DNA of 64,000 nucleotides, taken from contig NZ_JFJY01000010.1 of assembly GCF_002115785.1 (NCBI RefSeq), positions 1 through 64,000 of the forward strand, written 5' to 3'. Below the pieces are notes generated by a model, which was not told the origin of the DNA, did no database searches, and saw nothing but the letters and a program-made list of their open reading frames with translations. The stretch comes from Thalassospira sp. MCCC 1A03138. GTDB taxonomy: Bacteria > Pseudomonadota > Alphaproteobacteria > Rhodospirillales > Thalassospiraceae. Shown piece after piece: positions 17,474-26,683 of this stretch. Both the position numbers and the translations under genes were made by a program. The first letter of the stretch is position 1. Every line of letters begins with the position of its first letter.

Positions 17474-18862
17474 GTGAAAACTGAATCCGATCATTATGAT
17501 GTCCTTGTCGCGGGCGGCGGGCAGGCGGGGCTGATTGCCGCGATCGTCGCTGCGGAAAAAGGCGCGCGCGTCTGTCTGCTGGAAGGGGCACCCAGAACCC
17601 ATCGCGGCGGGAATACCCGCCATACCCGCAATTTGCGACCCATGCATATTGGCCCCTTGTCGGTTTTAAGCGGCACTTATGACGAAGCGGAATACTGGGA
17701 TGACCTGATGCGGGTGACCAAGGGGAAAACCAACGAAACACTTGCCCGCATGACCCTGCGCCAATCGATAGAAGCCGTTGACTGGCTTGAGGCGCGCGGT
17801 GTGCAGTTCCAGCCGCCACTTGGCGGAACCCTGCATTTGGGCCGAACGAATGCGTTCTTCATGGGCGGGGGCAAGCAACTGTTAAACGCCCTTTATCGGC
17901 ATGCCGATAAGCTTGGCGTTGAAGTTCATTACGATGCGATGGTCACATCCGTAGAGATTTCGGAAGGAAGATTTAAAAGCCTTCAGGTGGGTGATCACAC
18001 CATTTCGGCAAATGCGTTCGTTGCGGCAGCCGGCGGATTTGAAGCGAATATCGAGTGGCTGAAAGAGGCGTGGGGCGATATTGCCGAAAACTTCCTGATC
18101 CGGGGGACGCCCTATAATCGTGGTGATTTGCTGCGCATGCTGCTTGATGCCGGGGCCCGGCAGGTCGGGGAACCCAATCAGTGCCATGCGGTGGCAATTG
18201 ACGGGCGCGCGCCAAAGTTTGACGGCGGAATCTGCACGCGGGTTGACTGCGTGTCGCTTGGCATTGTGGTGAACAGGAATGCCGAGCGATTTTATGATGA
18301 AGGCGAGGATTTCTGGCCAAAGCGATATGCGATCTGGGGCCGCCTTGTTGCGGACCAACCTGATCAGGTGGCCCATGTGATTATTGACCAGAAGGCGCGT
18401 GGTGCCTTTATGCCCCCCGTTTTCCCGGCCGTGGTCGCCGATACGATTGGCGAATTGGCCCAAAAGATCGGTCTGGATCCCGCGACGCTTGAGAAAACCG
18501 TTGCCGACTATAACGCGGCGGTTCAACCGGGAAAATTTGATCATACCGAACTGGATGGGGTTCATACCAGCGGGCTTGTGGTGAACAAGACCAACTGGGC
18601 GCGGACACTCGATCATCCCCCCTATAGCGCCTATTGCCTGCGGCCGGGCATCACATTCACCTATCTCGGTGTGGAAGTCAGCGAAAAGGCGCAGATGCAG
18701 ATGGCCGACGGGACCGAAAGCCCGAACATCTTTGCTGCGGGTGAAATTATGGCCGGAAACGTTCTGGGCCAGGGATATCTTGCCGGGATTGGCATGACGA
18801 TTGGGAATGTGTTTGGACGAATTGCAGGAAGGGAGGCTGCCGATTATGCGCTCAACCGATAA
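17474..18862 (+). CDS. tcuA: FAD-dependent tricarballylate dehydrogenase
   Basis: A 462-residue flavoprotein of the fumarate-reductase/succinate-dehydrogenase family. The dinucleotide motif VAGGGQAGLIAA is at about 11-22, GGNTRHTRN at about 43-51 and the C-terminal FAD motif FAAGEIMAGNVLGQGYLAGIG split over 418-440. TcuA oxidises tricarballylate to cis-aconitate. The call rests on whole-protein similarity recalled from the family and on the tcuB gene that overlaps it by 17 bases. A start at GTG is not needed: GTG 17474 follows AGAGGTGGAGA, a strong ribosome site. A related 3-ketosteroid or fumarate-type dehydrogenase is less likely given the partner. Confidence 0.88.
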   Translation: MKTESDHYDVLVAGGGQAGLIAAIVAAEKGARVCLLEGAPRTHRGGNTRHTRNLRPMHIGPLSVLSGTYDEAEYWDDLMRVTKGKTNETLARMTLRQSIEAVDWLEARGVQFQPPLGGTLHLGRTNAFFMGGGKQLLNALYRHADKLGVEVHYDAMVTSVEISEGRFKSLQVGDHTISANAFVAAAGGFEANIEWLKEAWGDIAENFLIRGTPYNRGDLLRMLLDAGARQVGEPNQCHAVAIDGRAPKFDGGICTRVDCVSLGIVVNRNAERFYDEGEDFWPKRYAIWGRLVADQPDQVAHVIIDQKARGAFMPPVFPAVVADTIGELAQKIGLDPATLEKTVADYNAAVQPGKFDHTELDGVHTSGLVVNKTNWARTLDHPPYSAYCLRPGITFTYLGVEVSEKAQMQMADGTESPNIFAAGEIMAGNVLGQGYLAGIGMTIGNVFGRIAGREAADYALNR

Positions 18863-19976
18863 AACAACCGAAGCCGCCCGCGTGATGTCGATCTGCAATG
18901 CCTGCCGTTATTGCGAGGGACATTGTGCCGTTTTCCAAGCGATGGAACTGCGGTTGGAATTCAATTCCGATACGCTCGATTATCTGGCAAACCTTTGCCA
19001 TAACTGCGGGGCTTGTTATCACAATTGCCAATATGCGCCGCCGCACGAATTTCAGCTTAACGTTCCGGCCGCGATGGCGGAGCTCAGGCAGGAAAACTAC
19101 GGCGTTTATGCGTGGCCGGGCTTTATGGGCAAGCTTTTTGCCAATAACGGTCTTTGGGTCAGTTTTCTGTCAATCGTTGTGATCACGCTTTTTCTGGGCG
19201 GAACGGCCATTCTGACCGGGGATGATTTCTTTTCAGCGCACGACAACGCATTCTACGGCGTGATTTCGCATGATGTTCTGGCCGCAATGTTTGGTGCGGT
19301 CGGTGGATTTGTGCTGCTTGCGCTGCTGGTTTCGATTGTTAAATTCTGGCGGACAATGAATTTGCCAAGTCCTTTCAGGCTTGATTATCCCCGCGTCATG
19401 CAGGGGATCAAAGATGCTCTCTCGCTGAAATATCTGGATGGGGGTAACGGGCAGGGATGCTCGTATCCAAGCGAAACGCCCTCCATGGCAAGGCGTTGGT
19501 TCCATCAGATGACATTCTGGGGCTTCATGCTGTGCTTTGCGGCCACATCGTCGGCCACGGTCTTGCATTATGGCTTCGATCTTCCCGCACCTTACGGGTA
19601 TTTGAGCCTGCCCAAACTGTTTGGCATTCTGGGAGGACTTGGTCTTATTGTGGGGCCAGCGGGGCTGCTGATCCTGAAGGCCAGGGCAGATGCAGCCCCG
19701 AAAGGCAAAACGAACAAGGGTATGGATGTCAGTTTTCTGGTTCTGCTGTTTTTGACAAGTCTGACCGGACTTTGCCTGATGTTTGTGCGTGATACGCAAT
19801 ATGTCGGGGTGATGTTAAGCATCCATCTTGGTGTTGTGATGACACTGTTTCTGTCCATGCCATATGGCAAGTTTGTGCATGGTTTTTATCGCCTGATCGC
19901 GCTGATTGTGTTTGCGGTCGAAAAGAACGATCACAAGCAGGTGGTCGGCGTTTGTCCGGACAAGAAAGCGGCCTGA
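18846..19976 (+). CDS. tcuB: TcuB, 4Fe-4S membrane partner of tricarballylate dehydrogenase
   Basis: A 376-residue protein with eight clustered cysteines at the N-terminus (17, 20, 23, 27 and 51, 54, 57, 61), enough for two 4Fe-4S clusters, then about six membrane helices with several His residues that could hold haem. This is the TcuB/CitB layout; TcuB re-oxidises the FADH2 of TcuA and passes electrons to the quinone pool. ATG 18846 overlaps the tcuA end, so the two are translationally linked; upstream in-frame starts lie within tcuA. Length fits the family (about 380). Confidence 0.88.
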   Translation: MRSTDKTTEAARVMSICNACRYCEGHCAVFQAMELRLEFNSDTLDYLANLCHNCGACYHNCQYAPPHEFQLNVPAAMAELRQENYGVYAWPGFMGKLFANNGLWVSFLSIVVITLFLGGTAILTGDDFFSAHDNAFYGVISHDVLAAMFGAVGGFVLLALLVSIVKFWRTMNLPSPFRLDYPRVMQGIKDALSLKYLDGGNGQGCSYPSETPSMARRWFHQMTFWGFMLCFAATSSATVLHYGFDLPAPYGYLSLPKLFGILGGLGLIVGPAGLLILKARADAAPKGKTNKGMDVSFLVLLFLTSLTGLCLMFVRDTQYVGVMLSIHLGVVMTLFLSMPYGKFVHGFYRLIALIVFAVEKNDHKQVVGVCPDKKAA

Positions 19977-19984
19977 ATGTCAAA

Positions 19985-20023
19985 AGACAAAAGACCGGCG
20001 CGCGAAGTGCCGGTCTTTTGTCT
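19985..20023. terminator. Bidirectional terminator between tcuB and the sensor kinase gene
   Basis: A 15-bp perfect stem (AGACAAAAGACCGGC at 19985-19999, complement at 20009-20023) with a 9-base loop. The outer arms are A- and T-rich, so it can stop the convergent transcripts of tcuB and tctE. Confidence 0.8.
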
Positions 20024-20045
20024 GCAACGAGACAGATAAAACCGG

Positions 20046-21455
20046 TTAGCGCGGGAATGCAATCCGCACCTTCAGGCCGACACCGTCTTTGCCGTCTTCA
20101 AGGGACATAACGGCCTGATGTGCGTTGGCAACTTCTTTGACGATAGCCAGTCCAAGGCCACATCCTTGCCCGTTTTGCTCATCAAGGCGCACGAACCGTT
20201 CCAGAACCGTATCGCGGTCTTTTTCCGGGATGCCGGGGCCGTTGTCTTCAACCTCCAGAACCGGACCTACTGCAACGCCGCGACCAATGACGCGAACCGT
20301 CACAATCGTACCGGGAGTGCCATATAAAATGGCATTCTCGATCAGGTTGCCAAGCATTTCCTGAAGCAGAACCTCGTTTCCTGTTTCAATTTCACAGTTC
20401 ATGCCCTCGCTTTGATCGTCGAAACCAAGATCAATATCGTGGCGGATCGCATAGCGAACCATCCCGGATGTCACCGAGGCGGCAAGGGCCAAGAGGTCGG
20501 TCTTCTCGTAGCGGACAGCCTTTCGGCCTTCCGGTGATACCCGCGCGAGGTTCAGAAGCTGGTTGGCAAGTCTGGCCGTCTGACGGGTTTGACTGACGAT
20601 ACGTTCAAGAGCTTGACGGTCTTGTTGGGCGCTGGCATTGCGCAAAGCCCATTCGGCTTCGGCCTGTACTGTCGCAAGCGGGGTACGTAGCTGGTGTGAT
20701 GCATCGGCGATGAAACGCTGATTGGCGGTGATTGAGCTTTCCAGACGTGCCAAAAGTGCATTTAGAGATCTGACGACCTCGGTGACCTCCTTGGGCATGG
20801 CATGGCGAATTGGCCGCAAATCATCAGTTGACCTGCGGCGGATTGCCTGTTGAAGGCGTCTTAGGGGGGCAAGTCCGCGTGAAACGCCGATCCATGCGAA
20901 AACGCCGCCGAGAAACATCAGAACCAGAAAATCAGTGGTCGATCCCAGAAGTTCGTCATAAATCAGATTGTCGCGTTCACGACGGGTCTGGCTGACATCA
21001 ATGGTGACCCAGCCATAGATGTTCGACGACGGATTGGAAACCAGATATTTCATGGTTACCGCGCGTACGTCTTCGTTACGATAGTGTGCGTTATAGAAAT
21101 GGGGGACACCCGGTTCCAGAGTAATGCCAGCGGGCAGTCGCGGCAGACCAGAATCCCCCGTCACAAACGCCCCGTCCGGACCCTGCACCCGGTAATATGT
21201 GTTTTCGCGGGTGAACTGCTCGAGCAGCAACTCGATATCACGCGATAGCAAATCGCCCCTCGAATTGATTGCGTGTTCGGAAATCGTTACCGCCAGTGCA
21301 ACCAGAAGCCGGTCCTGAATACGGTTGGCCATTTCGCTGACGGTCAGATAGTTTTTGGCCAACAGCCCGAATGCCAGCATTAATCCAGGCAGCAAAAGCC
21401 AGCGCAGGAGCCTTGCGCGCAATGATGTTGATATGGCGGTAGCGTTTTCGGTCAT
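20046..21455 (-). CDS. tctE: TctE-type sensor histidine kinase
   Basis: A 469-residue kinase. Membrane helices at about 18-36 and 172-192 enclose a periplasmic sensor domain of about 135 residues of the 2CSK_N type usual in TctE. A HAMP-like segment follows, then the H-box ASHQLRTPL with His254, an N-box around NLIENAILYG, and G-boxes DNGPGIP and GCGLGLAIV. It shares a four-base overlap with the regulator gene upstream of it on the same strand. In known systems TctDE switches on tricarboxylate (tctCBA) transport; here the divergent tctC-tctAB genes make that the natural target. Confidence 0.88.
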   Translation of the reverse strand: MTENATAISTSLRARLLRWLLLPGLMLAFGLLAKNYLTVSEMANRIQDRLLVALAVTISEHAINSRGDLLSRDIELLLEQFTRENTYYRVQGPDGAFVTGDSGLPRLPAGITLEPGVPHFYNAHYRNEDVRAVTMKYLVSNPSSNIYGWVTIDVSQTRRERDNLIYDELLGSTTDFLVLMFLGGVFAWIGVSRGLAPLRRLQQAIRRRSTDDLRPIRHAMPKEVTEVVRSLNALLARLESSITANQRFIADASHQLRTPLATVQAEAEWALRNASAQQDRQALERIVSQTRQTARLANQLLNLARVSPEGRKAVRYEKTDLLALAASVTSGMVRYAIRHDIDLGFDDQSEGMNCEIETGNEVLLQEMLGNLIENAILYGTPGTIVTVRVIGRGVAVGPVLEVEDNGPGIPEKDRDTVLERFVRLDEQNGQGCGLGLAIVKEVANAHQAVMSLEDGKDGVGLKVRIAFPR

Positions 21456-22114
21456 TCGTCAATCATATAGCCAAGTCCGCGAATAGTCCGGACTTCGACA
21501 TCACCTGATGCAATTTTTTTGCGCAGGCGACTGATGTAAAGTTCGATGGATTTTACGCTGGCCTCATCATCAAAACCGAACAGATGCAGGGCGATTTTTT
21601 CCTTGCTGATCACCTGGCTTACGTTCAGCAGCAGGATTTCCAGCACACCGCGTTCGCGCGGTGTTAGCGAAACGGGCTGTCCATCAATCGTGACGGACCG
21701 GTCCACCGAATTGAATGTCAGTTTTCCAACCGTAATGGTGGGATTACGCTGCCCGATATTGCGCCGCAAAAGGGCACGCGCCCGGGCTTCAAGTTCCGAC
21801 AGCTCGAACGGTTTGACCATATAATCGTCTGCCCCGGCATCCAGACCAGCAACACGTTCATCCAGATTGCCGCGGGCGGTCAGGATCATGACGGGCAAAT
21901 TGATTTTGCGTGCGCGCACGGTTTTCAGAATTTCAATTCCGTCCAGTCCCGGCAGCGACAAATCGAGAATCAGAAGATCGAAGGTTTCTTGCAGAACAAG
22001 TCGAAGAGCATCTTCGCCATCATGAACCAGATCGACAGCATGATCGGTCTGCCGCAGGGCAGCAGCGATTTTGTCAGCCAGAACAAGGTTATCTTCTACA
22101 ATCAGGATACGCAT
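21452..22114 (-). CDS. tctD: TctD-type OmpR-family response regulator
   Basis: A 220-residue regulator. Receiver with acidic pair E7-D8, phosphoacceptor D51 in LLILDLSLPGLDG and the conserved Lys in YMVKPF; the C-terminal winged helix (SLTPRERGVLEILLLNVSQVISKEKIALHLFG) ends with TIRGLGYMIDE. It is divergent from tctC, with about 240 bases between. Tandem GAAAATGA repeats just upstream of its start could be its own binding site. Confidence 0.9.
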   Translation of the reverse strand: MRILIVEDNLVLADKIAAALRQTDHAVDLVHDGEDALRLVLQETFDLLILDLSLPGLDGIEILKTVRARKINLPVMILTARGNLDERVAGLDAGADDYMVKPFELSELEARARALLRRNIGQRNPTITVGKLTFNSVDRSVTIDGQPVSLTPRERGVLEILLLNVSQVISKEKIALHLFGFDDEASVKSIELYISRLRKKIASGDVEVRTIRGLGYMIDE

Positions 22115-22130
22115 TCTGCCTAAATAACAC

Positions 22131-22151
22131 CGAAAATGACTTCGAAAATGA
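22131..22151. promoter_or_regulatory. Tandem direct repeat, candidate TctD site
   Basis: CGAAAATGA occurs twice with a 12-base period (22131-22139 and 22143-22151), 17 bases upstream of the tctD start. Tandem half-sites about one helical turn apart are the usual binding mode of OmpR-type regulators. No further copy was seen nearer tctC, so the assignment is tentative. Confidence 0.4.
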
Positions 22152-22357
22152 AAAATTTGACCCTAGACAGCAAACTGACAGCTTTTTCGTTTAGATTTTG
22201 CGTCATAGGCAAACGGCACTCCCGGCAATGACCGGTCAGAAGAACAATAACAGCCGAAAGCCTGAATGGGAGGAAATCGACACTTGATGCCTGTCTGTGC
22301 GTCACGCGCTTCTTCCTTCCGTTCGAGAGAAAACAACCGTTATGGAGGGAAAGCCCA

Positions 22358-23458
22358 ATGTCATGGGGAAAAACCGTTAATCAATCATTCAAAACCGCAT
22401 GTGCGGCTGCGGCAATTGCTTTTGGTTTTGTCGGTACAGCAACCGCACAGGATGCCGACTTTGCCGGGGATCGTGTCGAACTGATTATTCCGTTCGGTGA
22501 AGGTGGGGGGACTGATACCTGGGGCCGGTTCTGGGCACCGTATTTCAGCGTCTTTCTGCCGGGAAATCCCACCGTTGTCGTCAAGAACATTCCGGGCGGC
22601 GGTTCGACTTCGGGGGCGAACCAGTTTGAAGCCCGCGCCAAACCTGATGGATTGACCGCTATCGGAACTTCCGGCTCAACCCAGTTTCCGTATCTGTTGC
22701 GCGACAAACGCGTGCAATACGAAATGCGTGACTGGCGCGTGGTTTTGGCTTCGCCTACGGGTGGTGTTGTTTATGTGAATTCTGATCTTGGTCTTAAGTC
22801 GGCTGCTGACATGAAAGCACTTGAAACCGTCAAGTTGCGTTATGGTAGTCAGGGCGCGACGTCCCTTGATCTGGTTCCGTTGCTAGCGTTTGAACTGCTG
22901 GGACTTGATGTCGATGCCGTGTTTGGCATGAAAGGCCGCGGGGCCGGTCGTCTTGCGTTTGAGCGTGGCGAAGTCAATATCGATTATCAGACTTCGTCGG
23001 CTTTTATTAACAACGTTACACCACTTGTTGATATCGGCAGCGCTGTTCCTCTGTTCTCGTGGGGGGCAATCGACGATGACGGCAATATCGTGCGCGATCC
23101 TTCCTTCCCCGACCTGCCAAGTTTCCCGGAAGCATACGAGATGATGAAGGGTGAAAAACCTTCAGGTCCCGCCTGGGATGCTTACAAAGCCTTTTTCATT
23201 GCCGGTTTCCCGGCCCAGAAAATGGTCTTCCTGCCAAAAGATACGCCTGAGGAAATCGTGCAGGCCTATCGTGAAGCGGCACAGGCCGCAACCGAAGATG
23301 AGAGCTTTCTTGCAGATCGACAGGCAACGCTTGGCGAATACAAACAGATCGTTGGCGAGCCTGCAGAGCGTATTTTCCGCATGGCTGTGAACGTTCCAGA
23401 AGAAGCCCGTGAGTGGGTGCAAAAATGGCTGACCGATAAATATTCGGTTCAGTTCTAA
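22358..23458 (+). CDS. tctC: TctC-like tricarboxylate-binding periplasmic protein
   Basis: A 366-residue substrate-binding protein of the tripartite tricarboxylate transporter family. A signal peptide of about 30 residues ends near ATAQD; the mature part has VELIIPFGEGGGTDTWGRF, the family's first substrate loop, and NIPGGGSTSGANQF, the second. GGAGGGAAAG lies just before ATG 22358. It precedes the membrane subunit gene, separated by a hairpin, which is usual where the binding protein is needed in excess. Ligand is probably tricarballylate, citrate or aconitate, judged from neighbouring catabolic genes. Confidence 0.88.
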   Translation: MSWGKTVNQSFKTACAAAAIAFGFVGTATAQDADFAGDRVELIIPFGEGGGTDTWGRFWAPYFSVFLPGNPTVVVKNIPGGGSTSGANQFEARAKPDGLTAIGTSGSTQFPYLLRDKRVQYEMRDWRVVLASPTGGVVYVNSDLGLKSAADMKALETVKLRYGSQGATSLDLVPLLAFELLGLDVDAVFGMKGRGAGRLAFERGEVNIDYQTSSAFINNVTPLVDIGSAVPLFSWGAIDDDGNIVRDPSFPDLPSFPEAYEMMKGEKPSGPAWDAYKAFFIAGFPAQKMVFLPKDTPEEIVQAYREAAQAATEDESFLADRQATLGEYKQIVGEPAERIFRMAVNVPEEAREWVQKWLTDKYSVQF

Positions 23459-23488
23459 CTGAAAATCTGAAGTCTCCCGTTTCCTGAT

Positions 23489-23516
23489 CGGGGTGGCCTT
23501 GTCCACCCCGCTTTTT
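23489..23516 (+). terminator. Hairpin with T-tract between tctC and tctAB
   Basis: Stem CGGGGTGG at 23489-23496 and CCACCCCG at 23503-23510 with a six-base loop, followed by CTTTTTT. It is a good intrinsic terminator 30 bases after the tctC stop and probably works as a partial stop that lowers expression of the membrane subunit. Confidence 0.75.
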
Positions 23517-23581
23517 TCACCCTTCGACTGTCCGGTCGTTTAAGGGAACGGGCGAACTTTGTCTTTTGACGGAGTTTCCTG

Positions 23582-25561
23582 ATGCTTGATGCAATGATGA
23601 CGGCACTGTCTCATTTCGCGCAGCCAACCCATCTGATCTATCTTTTGCTGGGGGTTGGAATGGGCATGATCGTTGGCATTCTGCCCGGGTTGGGCGGAAT
23701 TGTCGGGCTGTCTCTTCTGTTACCTTTCATTTATGGCATGGACCAGATTTCGGCACTTGCCATGTTGATCGGTCTTGTTGCTGTTATCCCGACCTCGGAT
23801 ACCTTTACATCTGTCTTGATGGGGATACCGGGATCAAGTGCATCACAAGCAACAGTTCTTGATGGTTTTCCTTTGGCCAAAAAAGGCCATGGTGCCCGTG
23901 CGCTGGGGGCTGCATTTTCGGCATCTCTGGTCGGGGGCCTGGTCGGGGCCGTTATCCTGACCGGCTTTGTCGTGATCGCGCGGCCACTGATCTTGGCATT
24001 TGGTTCGGCCGAACTCTTTATGCTCGCTGTTCTTGGTCTGTCGATGGTCGGCGTTCTTGCCGGTAAAAGCCTGCCTAAAGGCGTGATTGCAGCGGGCCTT
24101 GGCTTGCTGCTGGGGGCGCTTGGTGCGGCTCCGGCCACCGGCGAACTCCGCATGAGCTTTGACTCTGTTTATCTGATGGATGGTCTGCCACTCGTCATTG
24201 TCGGGCTGGGCATGTTTGCATTCCCTGAAATCATCGACCTGTGCCGGCAAAATCGATCTATTTCTGATAAGGGCACCCTTGGTCTGGGATGGCGCGACGG
24301 CGTTCGGGATATGATCCGTCACAAATGGTTGTGCCTGCGCTGTGCCGGTCTTGGCAGTATTGTCGGGGCCCTGCCCGGGCTTGGTGGAAGTGTTGTCGAC
24401 TGGATCGCCTATGGCCATGTCGTTCAGACCGCAAAAGACAAATCGCAATTCGGCAAGGGCGATATTCGCGGTGTTCTGGCACCGGAAAGCGCAAACAATG
24501 CCAAGGAGGGCGGCGGGCTCGTTCCCACCTTGCTGTTTGGTATTCCCGGATCGGGCAGCATGGCCGTTTTCCTTGGCGGTATGGTCCTGATTGGTCTTGA
24601 AGCCGGCCCTGCAATGGTTGGGCGCGATCTTGATATCACCTACACGATCATCTGGTCGCTTGCGATTGCCAATGTGGTTGGTGCTGGTGGTGCATTGCTG
24701 ATTTCACCTTTCGTCTCGCGTCTGACGACAATCAAATACGGTTACCTTGCGCCGTTCATGATTACGGTCATCTGCTTTGCCGCGTTTCAGGCGACGCGTT
24801 CCCTTTCCGATATGATCGCCTTGTTGGTGCTTGGTGTTCTTGGCGTGCTGATGAAACGCTTTGGCTGGCCTCGCCCGGCGTTTCTGATTGGTTTTGTGCT
24901 CGCATCCAACACGGAAACCTACCTTTATCAGGCCTTGCAATTCTACAACTGGGAATTTTTGACCCGTCCAGGTGTGGTAATTATCGCGGCTCTGACAGTC
25001 ATTTCCGTTCTGATGGGGATGCGAAAACACCCGGTAAATCCGGTTGAAGAAGAAGAAAGCAGCCATTCCCACAATCCGAGACGCTGGCCGCAAATCCTGT
25101 TTGCGGGCGTGCTTCTGGCGTTCTTTGCGTTCGGAATTTGGGATGCAACGCAGCATTCCTTCCTTGGCAGTGTCTTTACCGGTGCGGTTTCGGTCGTGAT
25201 GTTTGTCGTTTCGGCGATTTTGATCTGGCAATTGATTGTATCGCCACCGTCCCATGCGGCCAATTTTGATCATGAATTTGATCTTGAACATCAGGACGTG
25301 AAGCCGACCGCAGGTCTTTGGCACTACGTTCTTTGGGTTGCCGGAATGGTGGCCGCAACCGCCGTGTTTGGGTTCCTGATTGCGATTACCGGGTTCTTCA
25401 TTGCCTTCCTTCGGGTCAAGGCAAAGGCATCGTGGCTTCGGACGTTGCTTTTAACCGGGCTTGCGATTGGCGGGCTTTGTGTTCTTGCGTGGTCACTGGT
25501 TCTCGATTTCCCGGCCGGGATACTTCAGGACCTGATTGAACTTCCCTGGCCGCTGGGGTGA
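23582..25561 (+). CDS. TctA-TctB fused membrane subunit of a TTT transporter
   Basis: A 659-residue protein, longer than TctA alone (about 500). Residues 1-478 are a full TctA with its duplicated signature: GILPGLGGIVGLSLLLP near 33-50 and GALPGLGGSVVDWIAYGH near 260-280, and the two GIPGS motifs. After an acidic/His linker (about 479-500) a four-helix segment of about 155 residues follows that has the size and spacing of TctB (DUF1468). No separate tctB gene exists here, so the small subunit appears to be fused on. The stop overlaps the region before the isomerase gene, with GGGGTGA serving as its ribosome site. Confidence 0.87.
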   Translation: MLDAMMTALSHFAQPTHLIYLLLGVGMGMIVGILPGLGGIVGLSLLLPFIYGMDQISALAMLIGLVAVIPTSDTFTSVLMGIPGSSASQATVLDGFPLAKKGHGARALGAAFSASLVGGLVGAVILTGFVVIARPLILAFGSAELFMLAVLGLSMVGVLAGKSLPKGVIAAGLGLLLGALGAAPATGELRMSFDSVYLMDGLPLVIVGLGMFAFPEIIDLCRQNRSISDKGTLGLGWRDGVRDMIRHKWLCLRCAGLGSIVGALPGLGGSVVDWIAYGHVVQTAKDKSQFGKGDIRGVLAPESANNAKEGGGLVPTLLFGIPGSGSMAVFLGGMVLIGLEAGPAMVGRDLDITYTIIWSLAIANVVGAGGALLISPFVSRLTTIKYGYLAPFMITVICFAAFQATRSLSDMIALLVLGVLGVLMKRFGWPRPAFLIGFVLASNTETYLYQALQFYNWEFLTRPGVVIIAALTVISVLMGMRKHPVNPVEEEESSHSHNPRRWPQILFAGVLLAFFAFGIWDATQHSFLGSVFTGAVSVVMFVVSAILIWQLIVSPPSHAANFDHEFDLEHQDVKPTAGLWHYVLWVAGMVAATAVFGFLIAITGFFIAFLRVKAKASWLRTLLLTGLAIGGLCVLAWSLVLDFPAGILQDLIELPWPLG

Positions 25562-25566
25562 TCGAC

Positions 25567-26679
25567 ATGAAAAATACCGTGATTGTGAATGACCAACATG
25601 CCGTTCCCTGCGTGATGATGCGCGGCGGGACATCAAAAGGGCCGATCTTTTTGGCCAGTGATTTGCCCGAAGACGTTGCCGCGCGTGATCGTCTTTTGCT
25701 TGCGGCGATGGGGTCGCCAGACAAACGTCAGATTGATGGTATTGGCGGTGCCGATACGTTAACCAGCAAATCATGCATTGTTGCGCCGTCCAGACGACCG
25801 GATGCCGATGTCGAGTTCCTGTTTGCCCAGGTCGCCATCGATAGGGCAGAGGTTGATGTTAATCCGAATTGCGGGAACATGACCGCAGCCGTTGCCCCGT
25901 TTGCGATTGAGGCCGGTTTGGTGCCGGTTACAGGGGATCAAACGCTGGTCCGCATTTACAATAAAAATGTCGGTGCATTGGTTGACGTTCTGGTCGCGAC
26001 ACCCGGCGGAAAGGTGACCTATAGCGGGGATGCCGCGATTGATGGCGTGCCCGGGACTGCGTCCCCGCTGATATTGCGGTTCAAGGATATCATGGGCAGT
26101 AAAACCGGTCGGCTCCTGCCAACGGGGAAACCGATCAACTATATCGACGGGCTTGAAGTGACCTGTATTGATGTGGCGGTTCCGATGGTGATGTTTCGCG
26201 CCCGCGATCTTGGAATAACGGGGAACGAAACAAAGGCGCAGCTTGACGGCAATGCAGAACTGATTGCGCGGATGGAAGCCGTGCGCCGCAAAGCATCGGA
26301 ACTGATGGGGCTAGGCGACTGTACCGGCAAGGTCGTGCCGAAAATGGCCATTCTGTCCGAGCCGACAAAAGGTGGCGATATTACATCGCGCTATTTTGTG
26401 CCGCATAATTGCCATGCGACCCATGCGGTGACCGGTGCGATTTGTGTTGCCAGTTGCGCATCACTTTCAGGAAGCATCGTTGATGGTATGATCAGTCTCA
26501 AGGCCTTGCCGCAACAGTGGATTCAGATTGAACATCCGAGTGGCATGATTGCAGTGGAACTTACCATCGAAGGATCGGGGCCAAATCTTTCGGTGATTTC
26601 CGGCGGGGTGATCCGCACCGCACGCCGGTTGTTTGAAGGTCGGGTTCTTGTTCCTGAAAATATTCTGACGGAGGTTTAG
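25567..26679 (+). CDS. PrpF/GalD-family isomerase (aconitate or oxalomesaconate type)
   Basis: A 370-residue protein of the PrpF family, a diaminopimelate-epimerase-like fold. The start motif CVMMRGGTSKGPIFL, the first conserved Cys in NPNCGNM and the second site region HNCHATHAVTG fit PrpF and GalD. PrpF isomerises aconitate or methylaconitate double bonds; GalD interconverts oxalomesaconate tautomers. Next to tcuAB, whose product is cis-aconitate, aconitate isomerisation is the more likely job, but substrate cannot be fixed from sequence. ATG 25567 sits five bases after GGGGTGA in the end of the transporter gene. Confidence 0.8.
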   Translation: MKNTVIVNDQHAVPCVMMRGGTSKGPIFLASDLPEDVAARDRLLLAAMGSPDKRQIDGIGGADTLTSKSCIVAPSRRPDADVEFLFAQVAIDRAEVDVNPNCGNMTAAVAPFAIEAGLVPVTGDQTLVRIYNKNVGALVDVLVATPGGKVTYSGDAAIDGVPGTASPLILRFKDIMGSKTGRLLPTGKPINYIDGLEVTCIDVAVPMVMFRARDLGITGNETKAQLDGNAELIARMEAVRRKASELMGLGDCTGKVVPKMAILSEPTKGGDITSRYFVPHNCHATHAVTGAICVASCASLSGSIVDGMISLKALPQQWIQIEHPSGMIAVELTIEGSGPNLSVISGGVIRTARRLFEGRVLVPENILTEV

Positions 26680-26683
26680 GGTC

